Source of the DNA: Zoogloea sp016790385
Lineage (GTDB): Bacteria; Pseudomonadota; Gammaproteobacteria; Burkholderiales; Rhodocyclaceae
Assembly (NCBI RefSeq): GCF_041916735.1
Contig: NZ_JAYRYY010000001.1
Length of the DNA: 64,000 nt
Strand: one strand, 5' to 3'
The position numbers were made by a program, and so were the translations under genes. The stretch's first letter is position 1; each line of letters opens with the position of its first letter. The notes beneath the pieces are model-generated. The model saw only the letters and a list, made by a program, of their open reading frames with translations. It was not told where the DNA came from and made no database searches. This document shows, piece after piece, positions 25,423 to 34,820 of this stretch.

Positions 25423-28400
25423 ATGTCCGACCCCGTCAGCATTCCGTCCCGCCCCCCACTTGCGCGCAGTCTGCTGGTCGGCCTTTCAATCACCTTTGCG
25501 GCCTGCCTGATCACCTTTGGTCTGGCCGTGCACTTTCTCATCGTCGTTCCCGCAACCCAGACCCTGGCCCGGGTGCAACTTGATCTCGCCACCGCCCATA
25601 TCCAATCCGAGGCCGAGCGCAGTTTCAGGCGCATCGAGATCCAGCTCGGCACGGCCCGTGCCCTTGGGCAATCGGGGCGCCTCCGTGTCGATGACCGGGC
25701 CGGCTTCGACGAACTCATGGCCCCCCTGCTCCGGGATGAATCCCGCCTTGGCGCAATCCACCTGGCCACCACGGACGGACGGCGCATCACCCTGTCCCGT
25801 GAGGGCGACGCGCCCTGCGCGAAGCTCGAAAACATGCTCCCGCCCTCCTCCCCGGAGGCCGGCACCCTGGAAGGCACGATGTGGAGCCCGCCCTTCCTTG
25901 CGCCCGGTGTCGGGGACGGTTGCATCACCCTATCAACCCGCTGGCGGGGCAGCGACGGCCGCGCGCGTATCCTCACCTTCGACATCAGCCTCGCCGAACT
26001 CTCCAGGCTGACCCTTGACACGCCCGTGGGAGAACGCGGCGGAAGCGCCGTCCTGACATCCGACGGCGACATTGTCGGCATTCCCCGTTACCCGCGCTTC
26101 GCCAACCTCTCCGACCAGCGTGGGGCCATGCTCCAGCCCGCCGCCGCCGCCAACGTGGACTTCCTCACCCACGGTCATTCCCGCTGGCTCAACGCAGGCC
26201 AGGTTGATGGCAGCGTGCTCAGCTACGAGAACGAGGGCGAAACCTGGCTGGCCCAGTTCGTCCCGCTGCAACTCGGAGCGCAACGCTGGTGGGTGGCGGG
26301 ATTTGCCCGCGAGGCGGATTTCATCCCCGCTCGCCTGCGGGAAGTGATCCCCGTGCTCGTCCTGCTCACGCTCGCGGCCGCCGGGCTGGGCATCGCCATC
26401 GCCCGGCGCATCGCGCGCCTCCTCGAAACCAGCCTCGCGGCGCTGGTGGAGCGAAGCGAACGCATCGGACGGCTCGACCTTTCGCCGCCCGCCCCCCTTG
26501 ACGCCCCCTGGCGGGAGCTGGCCGAGCTGGGCGCATCCCAGGAACACATGCGTCAGCAACTCCACCGGGCCAGCGACGCGCTGCTCAACAGCCGCGCCGA
26601 GCTGGAGGACAAGGTGTTGGAGCGCACCCGCCAGCTGGCCGAAAAGAGTGAAGCCCTGGAAGACAAACTGCTGTTCATCGAAGTTCTTCTCGACGCCCTG
26701 CCAAGCCCGGTGTTTTACAAGGGGCCCGACGCCCGCTTCCTGGGTTGCAATCGGGCCTACGAGCAGGCCTTCGGCACCACCCGCGCCTTTCTCCACGGCA
26801 AGACCGTGCTGGATCTCCCTTACCTCCCGCCCGCCGACCGCATCGCCTACCACGAGGAAGACCTGCGCATCATCAGCGAGGCGCAAACGTCCCACAAGGA
26901 AACGGTCATCCCCTTCGCGGATGGCCATGACCACGACACGCTCTACTGGGTCCGCGGCTTTCGTCTCGGCAACGGAGAACCCGGTGGCCTGCTGGGCGTC
27001 ATCGTCGACATTTCGGCCCAGAAGGCGGCCGAGCGTGCCGCCCGCGCCGCCGAGGAACGCAGCCGGCAGATGCTCGAATCCAGCCCCATCGCGGTGGTCA
27101 TCAACCGCCCCGAGGGCACGCCCCTGTTCGCCAACACCCGCGCCCTGGTTCTCGCCAACACCGACATGGCCACCTTCATGGGGCGCCCGGTCACCGCGTG
27201 GTTCCGCGACCCCTCGGCCGGCGAGAAAGCCATCGCGCGCCTCAAAAGCGGGCTGGCCGTCCGCGACATGGAGATCGAGTTCCAGAACATCGACGGCCGG
27301 CCCTTCTGGACCCTCATGACGATGGAGCGCATCGAGGTTGGCGGAAGCCCGGCCCTGATCAGCTGGAGCTACGACATCACGGCCCGCAAGCTCGCCGAAC
27401 GAGAACTGCGCAAGTTGTCCCTGGCGGTGGAACAAAGCCCGTCGATGCTGCTCATCACCACGCCCGGCGGCGCAATCCAGTATGCCAACCCGCGCTTCTG
27501 CCAGGTGTCCGGATTCAGTGCCGGACTGCTCACCGGAACCCACCCCGACCTGGTTGATGCCGCCGGCCTGCCCCTGGAATTCCTTGCCGAACAGTGGCAG
27601 TCGCTCAAGAGCCACGGCGTATGGCGACGGGAATGCCAGCTCCGCCTGCGCAGCGGCGAACTGCTGTGGGTTGGCATTTCGGTCAGGGGACTGGCTGAGG
27701 GTGACGGAGAAATCACCCACTGCATCTGGGCGCTGGAAGACCTCGCCCTTTACCGCCGCGCGGTGGAGACCCTGCGGGAAGCCAAGCACCTGGCCGAGGA
27801 AGCGGCCGAGTCCAAGGCCCGCTTCCTCGCCAACATGAGTCACGAAATCCGCACGCCGCTCAACGCCATCATCGGCCTGGCCAGTCTGTGCCTCGATACC
27901 GACCTGCAAACGCGCCAGCGTGATTACGTCACGAAGATCCACGCGGCCGGCGCCACCCTGCTCAACGTCATCAACGATGTCCTCGATTTCTCGAAGATCG
28001 AAGCAGGCAAGCTCCGGCTTGAGCAGACCACCTTCACCCTCGATGAGGTTCTCGACAGCGTCATCACCTACGTGGCCCAGAAAGCCCAGGAAAAGGGGCT
28101 TGAACTCATCCTCCAGGTCTCCCCCGATGTCCCCCAGGATCTCCTGGGCGACTCCCTTCGCCTTGGCCAGATCCTCACCAACCTGTTGGGCAACGCGGTC
28201 AAGTTCACCCTCCAGGGCGAGGTTCAGCTCCAGGTGCATTGTGAAAGCCGCGACGGGCAGCAAGCCCGCCTCCGCTTCGACGTTATCGACACCGGCATCG
28301 GCATGAGCCAGGAGCAGGTCAGCCGGCTCTTCGAAGCCTTCTCCCAGGCCGACGACTCCATGACCCGGCGCTTTGGCGGAACCGGCCTCGGCCTGTCCAT

Positions 28401-30009
28401 CTCCCGCCAACTGGTCGAGCTGATGGGCGGGCAACTGAGCGTCAGCAGCACCCCGGGCGTTGGCAGCCGTTTCGGCTTCAGCGCCGCCTTCGATCTGGCC
28501 CAGGGGCGCCCCCCCAAACCCCTGCCCGGTATCCTCGACGGGCTGCGCATCCTGGTGGTGGACGACCATCCGGTTGCCCGGGAAGTCCTGCTACGCCTGC
28601 TCCACACCTTCCCCTTCCGCTCCGAAGCCGTTTCGTCTGCGGCCGAAGCCCTCGTCGCGGTGCGCCGGGCCGACAGCGGAGACCGCTTCGGGCTGGTCCT
28701 GATGGACCTGCGCATGCCCGACCAGAACGGCATTGAGGCCACCCGCCGCATCAAGCAGGACCGCAACCTTGCGTCGCCCCCCGCGGTCATCCTGCTCACC
28801 GCCTACGGCGAGGAAGGCACCGCCGTCGAAGCCACCGAGGCCGGAGCCGACGGCTTTCTGCACAAGCCCGCCACCGCCTCCACGCTCCTCGACGCGATCA
28901 TCAGCACCTTCGGCCTGGATGCCGCGCCCCCGCCCGTGGCGTCCCCCGCCGGCGAGCCGATCCTGGCCGGCCTGCGCATCCTCGTGGCCGAAGACAACGA
29001 CATCAACCAGCAGATCGCCCGCGGCCTGCTCGAACGCATCGGTGCCACGGTCAGCGTGGCAAACAACGGCCGCATCGCCCTCGACATGCTCGTGGCGGGT
29101 GGCCCCGACGCTTACGATCTGGTCCTCATGGACCTCCAGATGCCCGAGATGGACGGCCTCGAAGCCACCCGACGGATACGCGCCGATGCCCGCCTTGCGC
29201 ATCTGCCCATCATCGCCATGACCGCCCATGCCATGGTTGAAGAGCGCCAGCGCTGCATCGACGCGGGCATGGACGACCATGTGGCCAAGCCCATCGTCGT
29301 CGAGCGCCTGGTCCAGGCCATTTTGCGGCACGTCCGCCGCCCGCCTCCATCACCGGCGCTCCCGCCAATCCCGGCCAACGCCGGAGAGGCCGCCGCAAAT
29401 GGTCTCCCCGACCTTCCGGGGATCAATGTGAAGTCCGCCCTGCGCCGGGTTGGTGACGATCCCACCATCTATCTCTCCCTGCTCCAACGCTTTGCGGCGT
29501 CCCAGGCCGACTGCGCTGAACGCATCCGCCACGCCCTTGCCGCCGGTCAGGCCCTCGACGCGGAACGCATCGCCCACAGTGTGCGCGGCGCAGCGGCCAA
29601 CCTGGGAGCCGGCGCCGTCCAGGAAGCCGCCAACGAACTTGAGATGGCGCTGCGACGGGGCAGCCCCAACGAATCGGCGCTCAATACGCTCGCCACCGAA
29701 ATCGCCGCTCTCTCCACCCTGCTCGCACACGCCCTGCCGGCGGGGGAAGAAGCCCCGGCAGCGGCCGCCCGAAACCTCGACCCCGCAGCCCTGGATCAGT
29801 CCATCGCGGCCCTGATCGACCTCATCGAACATTCCGACGGCGCCGCCCCCCTGCACTTCCGGCAGATTCGCAACGATCTGTCAGGTCGGATTGGCACGAC
29901 CAAAGTCGGCGAGATCGCCGAGGCACTCCAGCACTATGATTACGATCATGCGCTCGCGTGCCTCCGCCAGGCCTGCGAACACCCTTCGCCCCCATCCAGC
30001 CCTTCCTGA
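25423..30009 (+). CDS. Membrane hybrid sensor histidine kinase with multiple PAS domains, two receivers and an HPt domain
   Basis: A 1528-residue one-protein phosphorelay. A membrane helix (about 17-44), a periplasmic sensor region (about 45-300) and a second helix (about 305-325) lead to a HAMP-like segment and a coiled coil. Three PAS domains follow (about 410-540, 545-660, 665-780), then HisKA with His807 (NMSHEIRTPLNAI) and HATPase (LLGNAVKFT, GTGLGLSISRQL). Two receivers carry Asp1095 and Asp1237 (both in LVLMDL.MP), and the C-terminal HPt domain carries His1385 (AHSVRGAAANLGA). The stop is followed 19 bases later by an HD-GYP regulator gene, a likely output. ATG 25423 lies 9 bases after the aldolase stop. 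The ligand is unknown. Confidence 0.93.
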   Translation: MSDPVSIPSRPPLARSLLVGLSITFAACLITFGLAVHFLIVVPATQTLARVQLDLATAHIQSEAERSFRRIEIQLGTARALGQSGRLRVDDRAGFDELMAPLLRDESRLGAIHLATTDGRRITLSREGDAPCAKLENMLPPSSPEAGTLEGTMWSPPFLAPGVGDGCITLSTRWRGSDGRARILTFDISLAELSRLTLDTPVGERGGSAVLTSDGDIVGIPRYPRFANLSDQRGAMLQPAAAANVDFLTHGHSRWLNAGQVDGSVLSYENEGETWLAQFVPLQLGAQRWWVAGFAREADFIPARLREVIPVLVLLTLAAAGLGIAIARRIARLLETSLAALVERSERIGRLDLSPPAPLDAPWRELAELGASQEHMRQQLHRASDALLNSRAELEDKVLERTRQLAEKSEALEDKLLFIEVLLDALPSPVFYKGPDARFLGCNRAYEQAFGTTRAFLHGKTVLDLPYLPPADRIAYHEEDLRIISEAQTSHKETVIPFADGHDHDTLYWVRGFRLGNGEPGGLLGVIVDISAQKAAERAARAAEERSRQMLESSPIAVVINRPEGTPLFANTRALVLANTDMATFMGRPVTAWFRDPSAGEKAIARLKSGLAVRDMEIEFQNIDGRPFWTLMTMERIEVGGSPALISWSYDITARKLAERELRKLSLAVEQSPSMLLITTPGGAIQYANPRFCQVSGFSAGLLTGTHPDLVDAAGLPLEFLAEQWQSLKSHGVWRRECQLRLRSGELLWVGISVRGLAEGDGEITHCIWALEDLALYRRAVETLREAKHLAEEAAESKARFLANMSHEIRTPLNAIIGLASLCLDTDLQTRQRDYVTKIHAAGATLLNVINDVLDFSKIEAGKLRLEQTTFTLDEVLDSVITYVAQKAQEKGLELILQVSPDVPQDLLGDSLRLGQILTNLLGNAVKFTLQGEVQLQVHCESRDGQQARLRFDVIDTGIGMSQEQVSRLFEAFSQADDSMTRRFGGTGLGLSISRQLVELMGGQLSVSSTPGVGSRFGFSAAFDLAQGRPPKPLPGILDGLRILVVDDHPVAREVLLRLLHTFPFRSEAVSSAAEALVAVRRADSGDRFGLVLMDLRMPDQNGIEATRRIKQDRNLASPPAVILLTAYGEEGTAVEATEAGADGFLHKPATASTLLDAIISTFGLDAAPPPVASPAGEPILAGLRILVAEDNDINQQIARGLLERIGATVSVANNGRIALDMLVAGGPDAYDLVLMDLQMPEMDGLEATRRIRADARLAHLPIIAMTAHAMVEERQRCIDAGMDDHVAKPIVVERLVQAILRHVRRPPPSPALPPIPANAGEAAANGLPDLPGINVKSALRRVGDDPTIYLSLLQRFAASQADCAERIRHALAAGQALDAERIAHSVRGAAANLGAGAVQEAANELEMALRRGSPNESALNTLATEIAALSTLLAHALPAGEEAPAAAARNLDPAALDQSIAALIDLIEHSDGAAPLHFRQIRNDLSGRIGTTKVGEIAEALQHYDYDHALACLRQACEHPSPPSSPS

Positions 30010-30028
30010 ATCGCGCCAGGAGAACACC

Positions 30029-31207
30029 GTGCCCCCGCCCGCCGATCCGCAACACCCCCTGATCCTGGTTGTCGATGATGCGCCCGAATCCATTGAGCCC
30101 ATCGTCAACTGCCTTCACCGGGCGGGTTTCCGCACCCGCATCGCCACCAATGGGGAGCGTGCGCTGGCCCTCGCGGCCAGCAAGCCGCTGCCCGACCTGA
30201 TCCTGCTCGACATCAGCATGCCCGACCGGGATGGCTACGACGTGTGCCGCCAGCTCATGGACGACCCGCTCACCGCCAGCATCCCGGTGATCTTCCTGAC
30301 CATCCGCAACGAAGAGGTGGATGAGCAGCTCGGCTTCGATGCCGGCGCCGTGGACTACATTGCCAAGCCCATCAGCCCCCCCCTTGTCCTCACGCGCATC
30401 CGCAACCACCTGACGCTGAAGGCCGCCAGCGATTTCCTGCGCGACCGCAACAGCTATCTCGAGAACGAAGTGGTGCGCCGCACCCGCGAACTTGGCCTGA
30501 TCCAGGACGCCACCATCGTCGCCATGGCCTCGCTCGCCGAAACCCGCGACAACGAAACCGGCAATCACATCCGTCGCACCCAGATGTACCTGCGCGCCCT
30601 CGCCAAGCATCTGCAACACCACCCGCGCTTTGCCGCCGAACTGACCGACGAGAACATCGAGCTGATGTACAAATCAGCCCCCCTGCACGACATCGGCAAG
30701 GTCGGCATCCCCGATCGCATCCTCCTCAAACCCGGCAAGCTCACGCCCGCCGAGTTCGAGATCATGAAGACCCACACCACCCTCGGCCGGGACGCCATCG
30801 CCAAAGCCGAGGCCCTGTTCGGGATCGCCGCCAGTTTCCTGCGCTTCGCCAAGGAAATCGCCTTCTCCCACCAGGAAAAGTGGGACGGCAGCGGCTACCC
30901 CCTTGGCCTCAACGGCGGACGCATTCCCCTGTCTGCGCGCCTGATGGCCGTCGCCGATGTGTACGACGCGCTCATCAGCCAACGGATCTACAAACCCGCC
31001 CTGCCCCACGAAGAAGCCGTCGCCATCCTTAAGGATGGTCGCGGCCAACATTTCGACCCCGACATCCTCGACGCATTCCTGGCGTTGCAGGACGAGTTCA
31101 AACTGATCGCCCAACGCTTTGCCGACAACACCGACGCCGCCACGGCCGAACGGGAAGCGGAGCGGCTGCGCCTGGTTTTCGGCGACCCACCCGCCGGGAC
31201 GGAGTAA
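30029..31207 (+). CDS. Response regulator with HD-GYP cyclic-di-GMP phosphodiesterase domain
   Basis: A 392-residue RpfG-type protein. The receiver domain (about 8-130) has DDAPES and Asp61 (LILLDISMPDRDGY). The HD-GYP domain (about 160-365) shows ETRDNETGNHIRRTQ, His220-Asp221 in LHDIGKVGIPD, and HQEKWDGSGYPLGLNG. Such proteins hydrolyse c-di-GMP to GMP/pGpG when phosphorylated. I place the start at a GTG (30029) because CAGGAGAA lies directly upstream and the receiver begins shortly after; the frame upstream lies inside the end of the kinase gene. It is the probable phosphorylation target of the upstream hybrid kinase. Confidence 0.9.
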   Translation: MPPPADPQHPLILVVDDAPESIEPIVNCLHRAGFRTRIATNGERALALAASKPLPDLILLDISMPDRDGYDVCRQLMDDPLTASIPVIFLTIRNEEVDEQLGFDAGAVDYIAKPISPPLVLTRIRNHLTLKAASDFLRDRNSYLENEVVRRTRELGLIQDATIVAMASLAETRDNETGNHIRRTQMYLRALAKHLQHHPRFAAELTDENIELMYKSAPLHDIGKVGIPDRILLKPGKLTPAEFEIMKTHTTLGRDAIAKAEALFGIAASFLRFAKEIAFSHQEKWDGSGYPLGLNGGRIPLSARLMAVADVYDALISQRIYKPALPHEEAVAILKDGRGQHFDPDILDAFLALQDEFKLIAQRFADNTDAATAEREAERLRLVFGDPPAGTE

Positions 31208-31470
31208 CTTGCGCGGGCTGACCGCCGTGGTTGACACGCAGCCCCGGCCATCCCGGCGACCTCACGCCCGGGGGGGAGGGCCGGTCGGCAAGGACGCGAC
31301 AGCCAACACAAGCGAAACAAGCTGAGGCCGGGCGAGATCCGTCGATAGGCTGTTTCTGCCTCACGAGCCAGGGCACCTGGCCCCCCGCATTCAAGAACAT
31401 CGTCCCAAATCCGTTAAATGTTGGCCTGAAGTCACCTGCTCGACCGGTGCCAGGCCCAACAGGAGACGTG

Positions 31471-34263
31471 ATGCCCGCCAACCCGACACCACATCCGGTC
31501 GTCGACCTTCTTCGCCGCTTCGGGCTGGCGGTGTCGGTGTTCGTCCTGGCAGCCGCCCTGACCCTTGACATCTACCACGCCTCCGTCGAAGAACAGCGGA
31601 CCGCCATCCGTACCCGTTTCCAGCTGACCGCCCAGCAGCAGGTCGCCCACCTGCAAGACCGCATCACCCAGATTCTGGGCCACGGCGATGCCCTGCAAAG
31701 GCAGATCGCGCTTCAGGGTGGAGACGGCAAGGCCACCTTCGCGCATCTGGCCGAACCCCTGCTCCGGCTCCATCCCGAGGTCCGGCGAACGGGCGTGTTG
31801 GGCATGAGCAACGGGGTGCCGATCATCCTGACGGAAGCCGGCCCTGCGGCAGGCGGCGATACCGCCCCGCTCCTTTCAATGGCTCCCACCCCGGACGCCA
31901 AGAACCAGGCCGCGGTTGAACGGAGCATTACCCAGGCCGCACTCAACGGAAACCCGACCTGCAGCCCGCCCTACGCACTCGCCGGCGGCCAAGGCCATGC
32001 GGTACTCGTGCTCCTGCCCATGCGCCGCCCCGGACCGACGCCGGCATTGCACGAACATCTGATCTTTATCGAAATCCCTGTGGCGTCGCTGGTTGATCGG
32101 GTGCTGCAACCGGACATCAGCCCGGACGCAGTCCGGGAGCTGGAAATCGAGCTGATCGACGCCACCCATGAACCGCTGCGGGTCTTTGCCACACCCGACT
32201 TCCGGATCGGCGAGATGTCCTACGCCGACGCCATCATCGTGGCCGATCGGCGTTGGTTGATGATCACCACCCCAACCAACCTGAGCTACTCCCTGATGCC
32301 CGGTCAGGACGCGGGCGGCCGCCTGTTTGCCGGCCTTGCGGTGGGTGCGCTGGCCGCCTTCGTGCTGTATGTACTCCAGACCCGCGCGGACTCCATTCGA
32401 CGCCAGGTGCGTGAAAAAACCCTTGCCCTGGCCGATGCCAACGAAGCCCTCGGGCAGTATGTCCAGGCCCTCGCCGAAACGAACCGTCTCCTGGAAACCG
32501 AAGTCGACAAGCACGCCAAGGCTGAAAACCTGCTCCGGGAAACCACCTCCCTGCAACGCGCGATCCTCGACTGTGCCGAGTACGCCATCGTCTATACCGA
32601 CTCGGCCGGCATCATTCGCGTCCTCAACCCTGCCGCGGAGCGCCTTTTCGGACATACGGCCGGCGACCTCATCGGCAACGAAACCCCCCTGGTCTTCCAC
32701 ACGGCCGAAGACATCGCCCGCTGGACGCTGGCCCACAAGGCCAACGGCTTCGCCGCCCTGGCCGAGGAAGAAGACGGCGGATACCTGGAACCCCGCGAGA
32801 TCACCCTGCGCCGTCGGGACGGCAGCACCTTCCCGGCCACCATCGCGGTCTCGATCGTCCGCGATGGTCAGCGCCAGATTCGCGGCTACCTCGGCATCAT
32901 CGCCGACATGACCCAGCGTCACGCCGCCGAGCGTCGTATCCGCCACCTCGCCCACTACGACAACCTCACCTCACTGCCCAACCGCACCCTGCTCAATCAG
33001 CACCTCGCAGAGGCCATCAACAACGCCCGGGACCGCCACCGGAGCGTGGCCGTGCTGTTCACCGATCTGGACCGCTTCAAGTACGTGAATGACACCCTCG
33101 GCCACCAGGCCGGCGACCAGCTGCTCCTCTCTGTTGCGCAGCGCCTGCGCGCCTGCGTGCGCGATGGCGACATGGTGGCGCGAACCGGGGGCGACGAATT
33201 CGTCGTCGTGCTCGACGACCTACAGGAAGGCTCGATGCCCGAGGACATTGCCGAACGCATCCTGTCCAGCCTGGCCCGTCCCTTCGAGCTGTGCAGCCAG
33301 CAGGTCACGGTCACACCAAGCATCGGCATTGCCCTCTACCCCACCGACGGCAATGACGGAGAAGCCCTCATCAAGAACGCCGATGCGGCCATGTACCTGG
33401 CCAAAGAGCGGGGACGCAACAACTTCCAGTTTTTCGATCACGGCCTCTCGGCGCGTTACTCCGAGCGGCTCGACCTGGAAAACCGCCTGCGCCACGCCCT
33501 CGACGAGGAACAGCTGGAACTCTTCTACCAACCCCAGGTGGACACCCTCTCGGGGGAACTGATCGGCATGGAAGCCCTCATCCGCTGGCGCCAGCCCGAC
33601 GGCAGCATGATCCCGCCCGACAAGTTCATCCCCATTGCCGAAGAATGCGGCCTGATCGTGCCCATTGGCGCCTGGGTGCTCCAGGAAGCCTGCCAGCAGA
33701 TCCAGAGATGGCTGCGCGAAGGCATCTGCCGGGTTCCGGTGGGCGTCAACCTCTCGGCCCGCCAGTTCGACGACACAGGCCTGCTCGACACCATCAAATC
33801 AGCCTTGGCCAACGCCAACCTGCCCCCGGCCTACCTCGACCTGGAACTCACCGAGAGCCTGGTGATGCGCAATCCCGAGCACACCCGCGGCGTTCTTGCC
33901 GAATGCAAGAAGATCGGCCTGCAACTCTCGGTGGACGACTTCGGAACCGGCTACTCGAGCCTGGCCAATCTCAAGCGTTTCCCCATCGACCGCCTCAAGA
34001 TCGACCGCTCCTTCATCAAGGACATCGTTACCGAACCCGACGACGCCGCCATCGCCCAGACCATCGTGGCCATGGCGCACACCCTGCGTCTGGAAGTCAT
34101 TGCGGAAGGCGTCGAAACCGAAGCCCAGCTCGCACTGCTGCGCCGCTGGCGCTGCGACGCCTACCAAGGCTACCTGTGCAGCCGCCCCGTCAGCGCCTCG
34201 GACATGACCACCCTGCTGCGCAACCTGCGGGCATCACGGATGGTGTCGCTGACGCCGATGTAG
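31471..34263 (+). CDS. Membrane GGDEF-EAL protein with periplasmic sensor and PAS domain
   Basis: A 930-residue c-di-GMP enzyme. Two membrane helices (about 15-35 and 285-305) bracket a periplasmic sensing domain. A short coiled coil and a PAS domain (about 350-480) precede the GGDEF domain, with an intact GGDEF at 573-577 and an inhibitory I-site RxxD (RDGD) five residues before it. The EAL domain has EAL at 701-703, the DDFGTGYSS loop and FIKDI. Both catalytic signatures look functional, so it may make and degrade c-di-GMP. The ATG at 31471 follows AACAGGAGACGTG, a good ribosome-binding site; the frame to 31231 lacks one. It lies 263 bp after the HD-GYP gene. Confidence 0.93.
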   Translation: MPANPTPHPVVDLLRRFGLAVSVFVLAAALTLDIYHASVEEQRTAIRTRFQLTAQQQVAHLQDRITQILGHGDALQRQIALQGGDGKATFAHLAEPLLRLHPEVRRTGVLGMSNGVPIILTEAGPAAGGDTAPLLSMAPTPDAKNQAAVERSITQAALNGNPTCSPPYALAGGQGHAVLVLLPMRRPGPTPALHEHLIFIEIPVASLVDRVLQPDISPDAVRELEIELIDATHEPLRVFATPDFRIGEMSYADAIIVADRRWLMITTPTNLSYSLMPGQDAGGRLFAGLAVGALAAFVLYVLQTRADSIRRQVREKTLALADANEALGQYVQALAETNRLLETEVDKHAKAENLLRETTSLQRAILDCAEYAIVYTDSAGIIRVLNPAAERLFGHTAGDLIGNETPLVFHTAEDIARWTLAHKANGFAALAEEEDGGYLEPREITLRRRDGSTFPATIAVSIVRDGQRQIRGYLGIIADMTQRHAAERRIRHLAHYDNLTSLPNRTLLNQHLAEAINNARDRHRSVAVLFTDLDRFKYVNDTLGHQAGDQLLLSVAQRLRACVRDGDMVARTGGDEFVVVLDDLQEGSMPEDIAERILSSLARPFELCSQQVTVTPSIGIALYPTDGNDGEALIKNADAAMYLAKERGRNNFQFFDHGLSARYSERLDLENRLRHALDEEQLELFYQPQVDTLSGELIGMEALIRWRQPDGSMIPPDKFIPIAEECGLIVPIGAWVLQEACQQIQRWLREGICRVPVGVNLSARQFDDTGLLDTIKSALANANLPPAYLDLELTESLVMRNPEHTRGVLAECKKIGLQLSVDDFGTGYSSLANLKRFPIDRLKIDRSFIKDIVTEPDDAAIAQTIVAMAHTLRLEVIAEGVETEAQLALLRRWRCDAYQGYLCSRPVSASDMTTLLRNLRASRMVSLTPM

Positions 34264-34270
34264 TCAGGAC

Positions 34271-34296
34271 AGGCACACGGCGGCACGCCAGTGCCT
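34271..34296. terminator. Compound hairpin between convergent GGDEF-EAL and LEA14-like genes
   Basis: The arms AGGCAC and GTGCCT enclose an inner GGCG/CGCC stem. The structure lies within the 31-bp gap between two convergent stops and touches the LEA14-like stop codon. A short A-run follows on the plus strand, but there is no T-tract, so termination is only a possibility. Confidence 0.35.
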
Positions 34297-34819
34297 AAAA
34301 CTTCTCCACTGGCGGACGCGACTCCCGCCGCGGGGCTTCACCAAAACCCTTCGGCAGCCCCACCTCGCCGGTTTCATCGAAATCAAAGCCGCCAAAGTTG
34401 CCGGTCACCAGCCGGCCCCGCAGCCGGTATTCCGCTTTGTCGCGCAGCTTGGCCAGCTCCCGGAACTGGCGCAGCAGGCTGGCCAGGCCGGTGGTGGCGG
34501 TCACTTCCACCACCCCGTCGCCCAGACGCGGGATGACCACCGGCTTGTTGCTGACGCCGGTGGCAAACTGCTGGCCGTTGAGATCGAGGCGAAAGGTCAG
34601 CCCCTCGATGGGGATCTCCACGCTGTTGGGATTGGTCACCCGCAGGCTGAGCACGAAGCGCTGCTCTAGCAGGTTGCCATCCAAGGGGCGGATATCCACC
34701 ACCGCCACCTCCGGCTTCTTCATGCCCAGTTGAAACCCGCCACATCCCCCCAGCGCCGTCAGGCCGAGGCCCGTCGCCAGGAGCCCGGCAAACCTGCGTC
34801 GCCCTGGTGCAATCGTCAT
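34295..34819 (-). CDS. LEA14-like (WHy domain) lipoprotein
   Basis: A 174-residue protein with a signal peptide ending in a lipobox (LTALGGCGG) and one WHy/LEA type 2 domain (about 35-150: VDIRPLDGNLLEQRFVLSLR, TNPNSVEIPIEGLTF). Proteins of this family occur in many proteobacteria as periplasm-facing lipoproteins of unknown role, sometimes linked to desiccation or stress tolerance. Its start lies 1 base after the stop of the downstream-named dehydrogenase (34821), so it is the last gene of a three-gene minus-strand unit. No enzyme motif is visible. Confidence 0.85.
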   Translation of the reverse strand: MTIAPGRRRFAGLLATGLGLTALGGCGGFQLGMKKPEVAVVDIRPLDGNLLEQRFVLSLRVTNPNSVEIPIEGLTFRLDLNGQQFATGVSNKPVVIPRLGDGVVEVTATTGLASLLRQFRELAKLRDKAEYRLRGRLVTGNFGGFDFDETGEVGLPKGFGEAPRRESRPPVEKF

Positions 34820-34820
34820 T

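Noticed and set aside
25933..28569. An 878-codon minus-strand open frame within the hybrid kinase gene.
   Set aside because: It is an antisense shadow caused by high GC at third positions; the plus strand has clear PAS, HisKA, HATPase and receiver motifs.
31208..31470. Possible c-di-GMP riboswitch in the 263-bp gap between the HD-GYP and GGDEF-EAL genes.
   Set aside because: The region has GC-rich stems, but the conserved GEMM core words (GACGCAAAGCC, GGCCTAA) and the k-turn-like tetraloop receptor pattern are absent.
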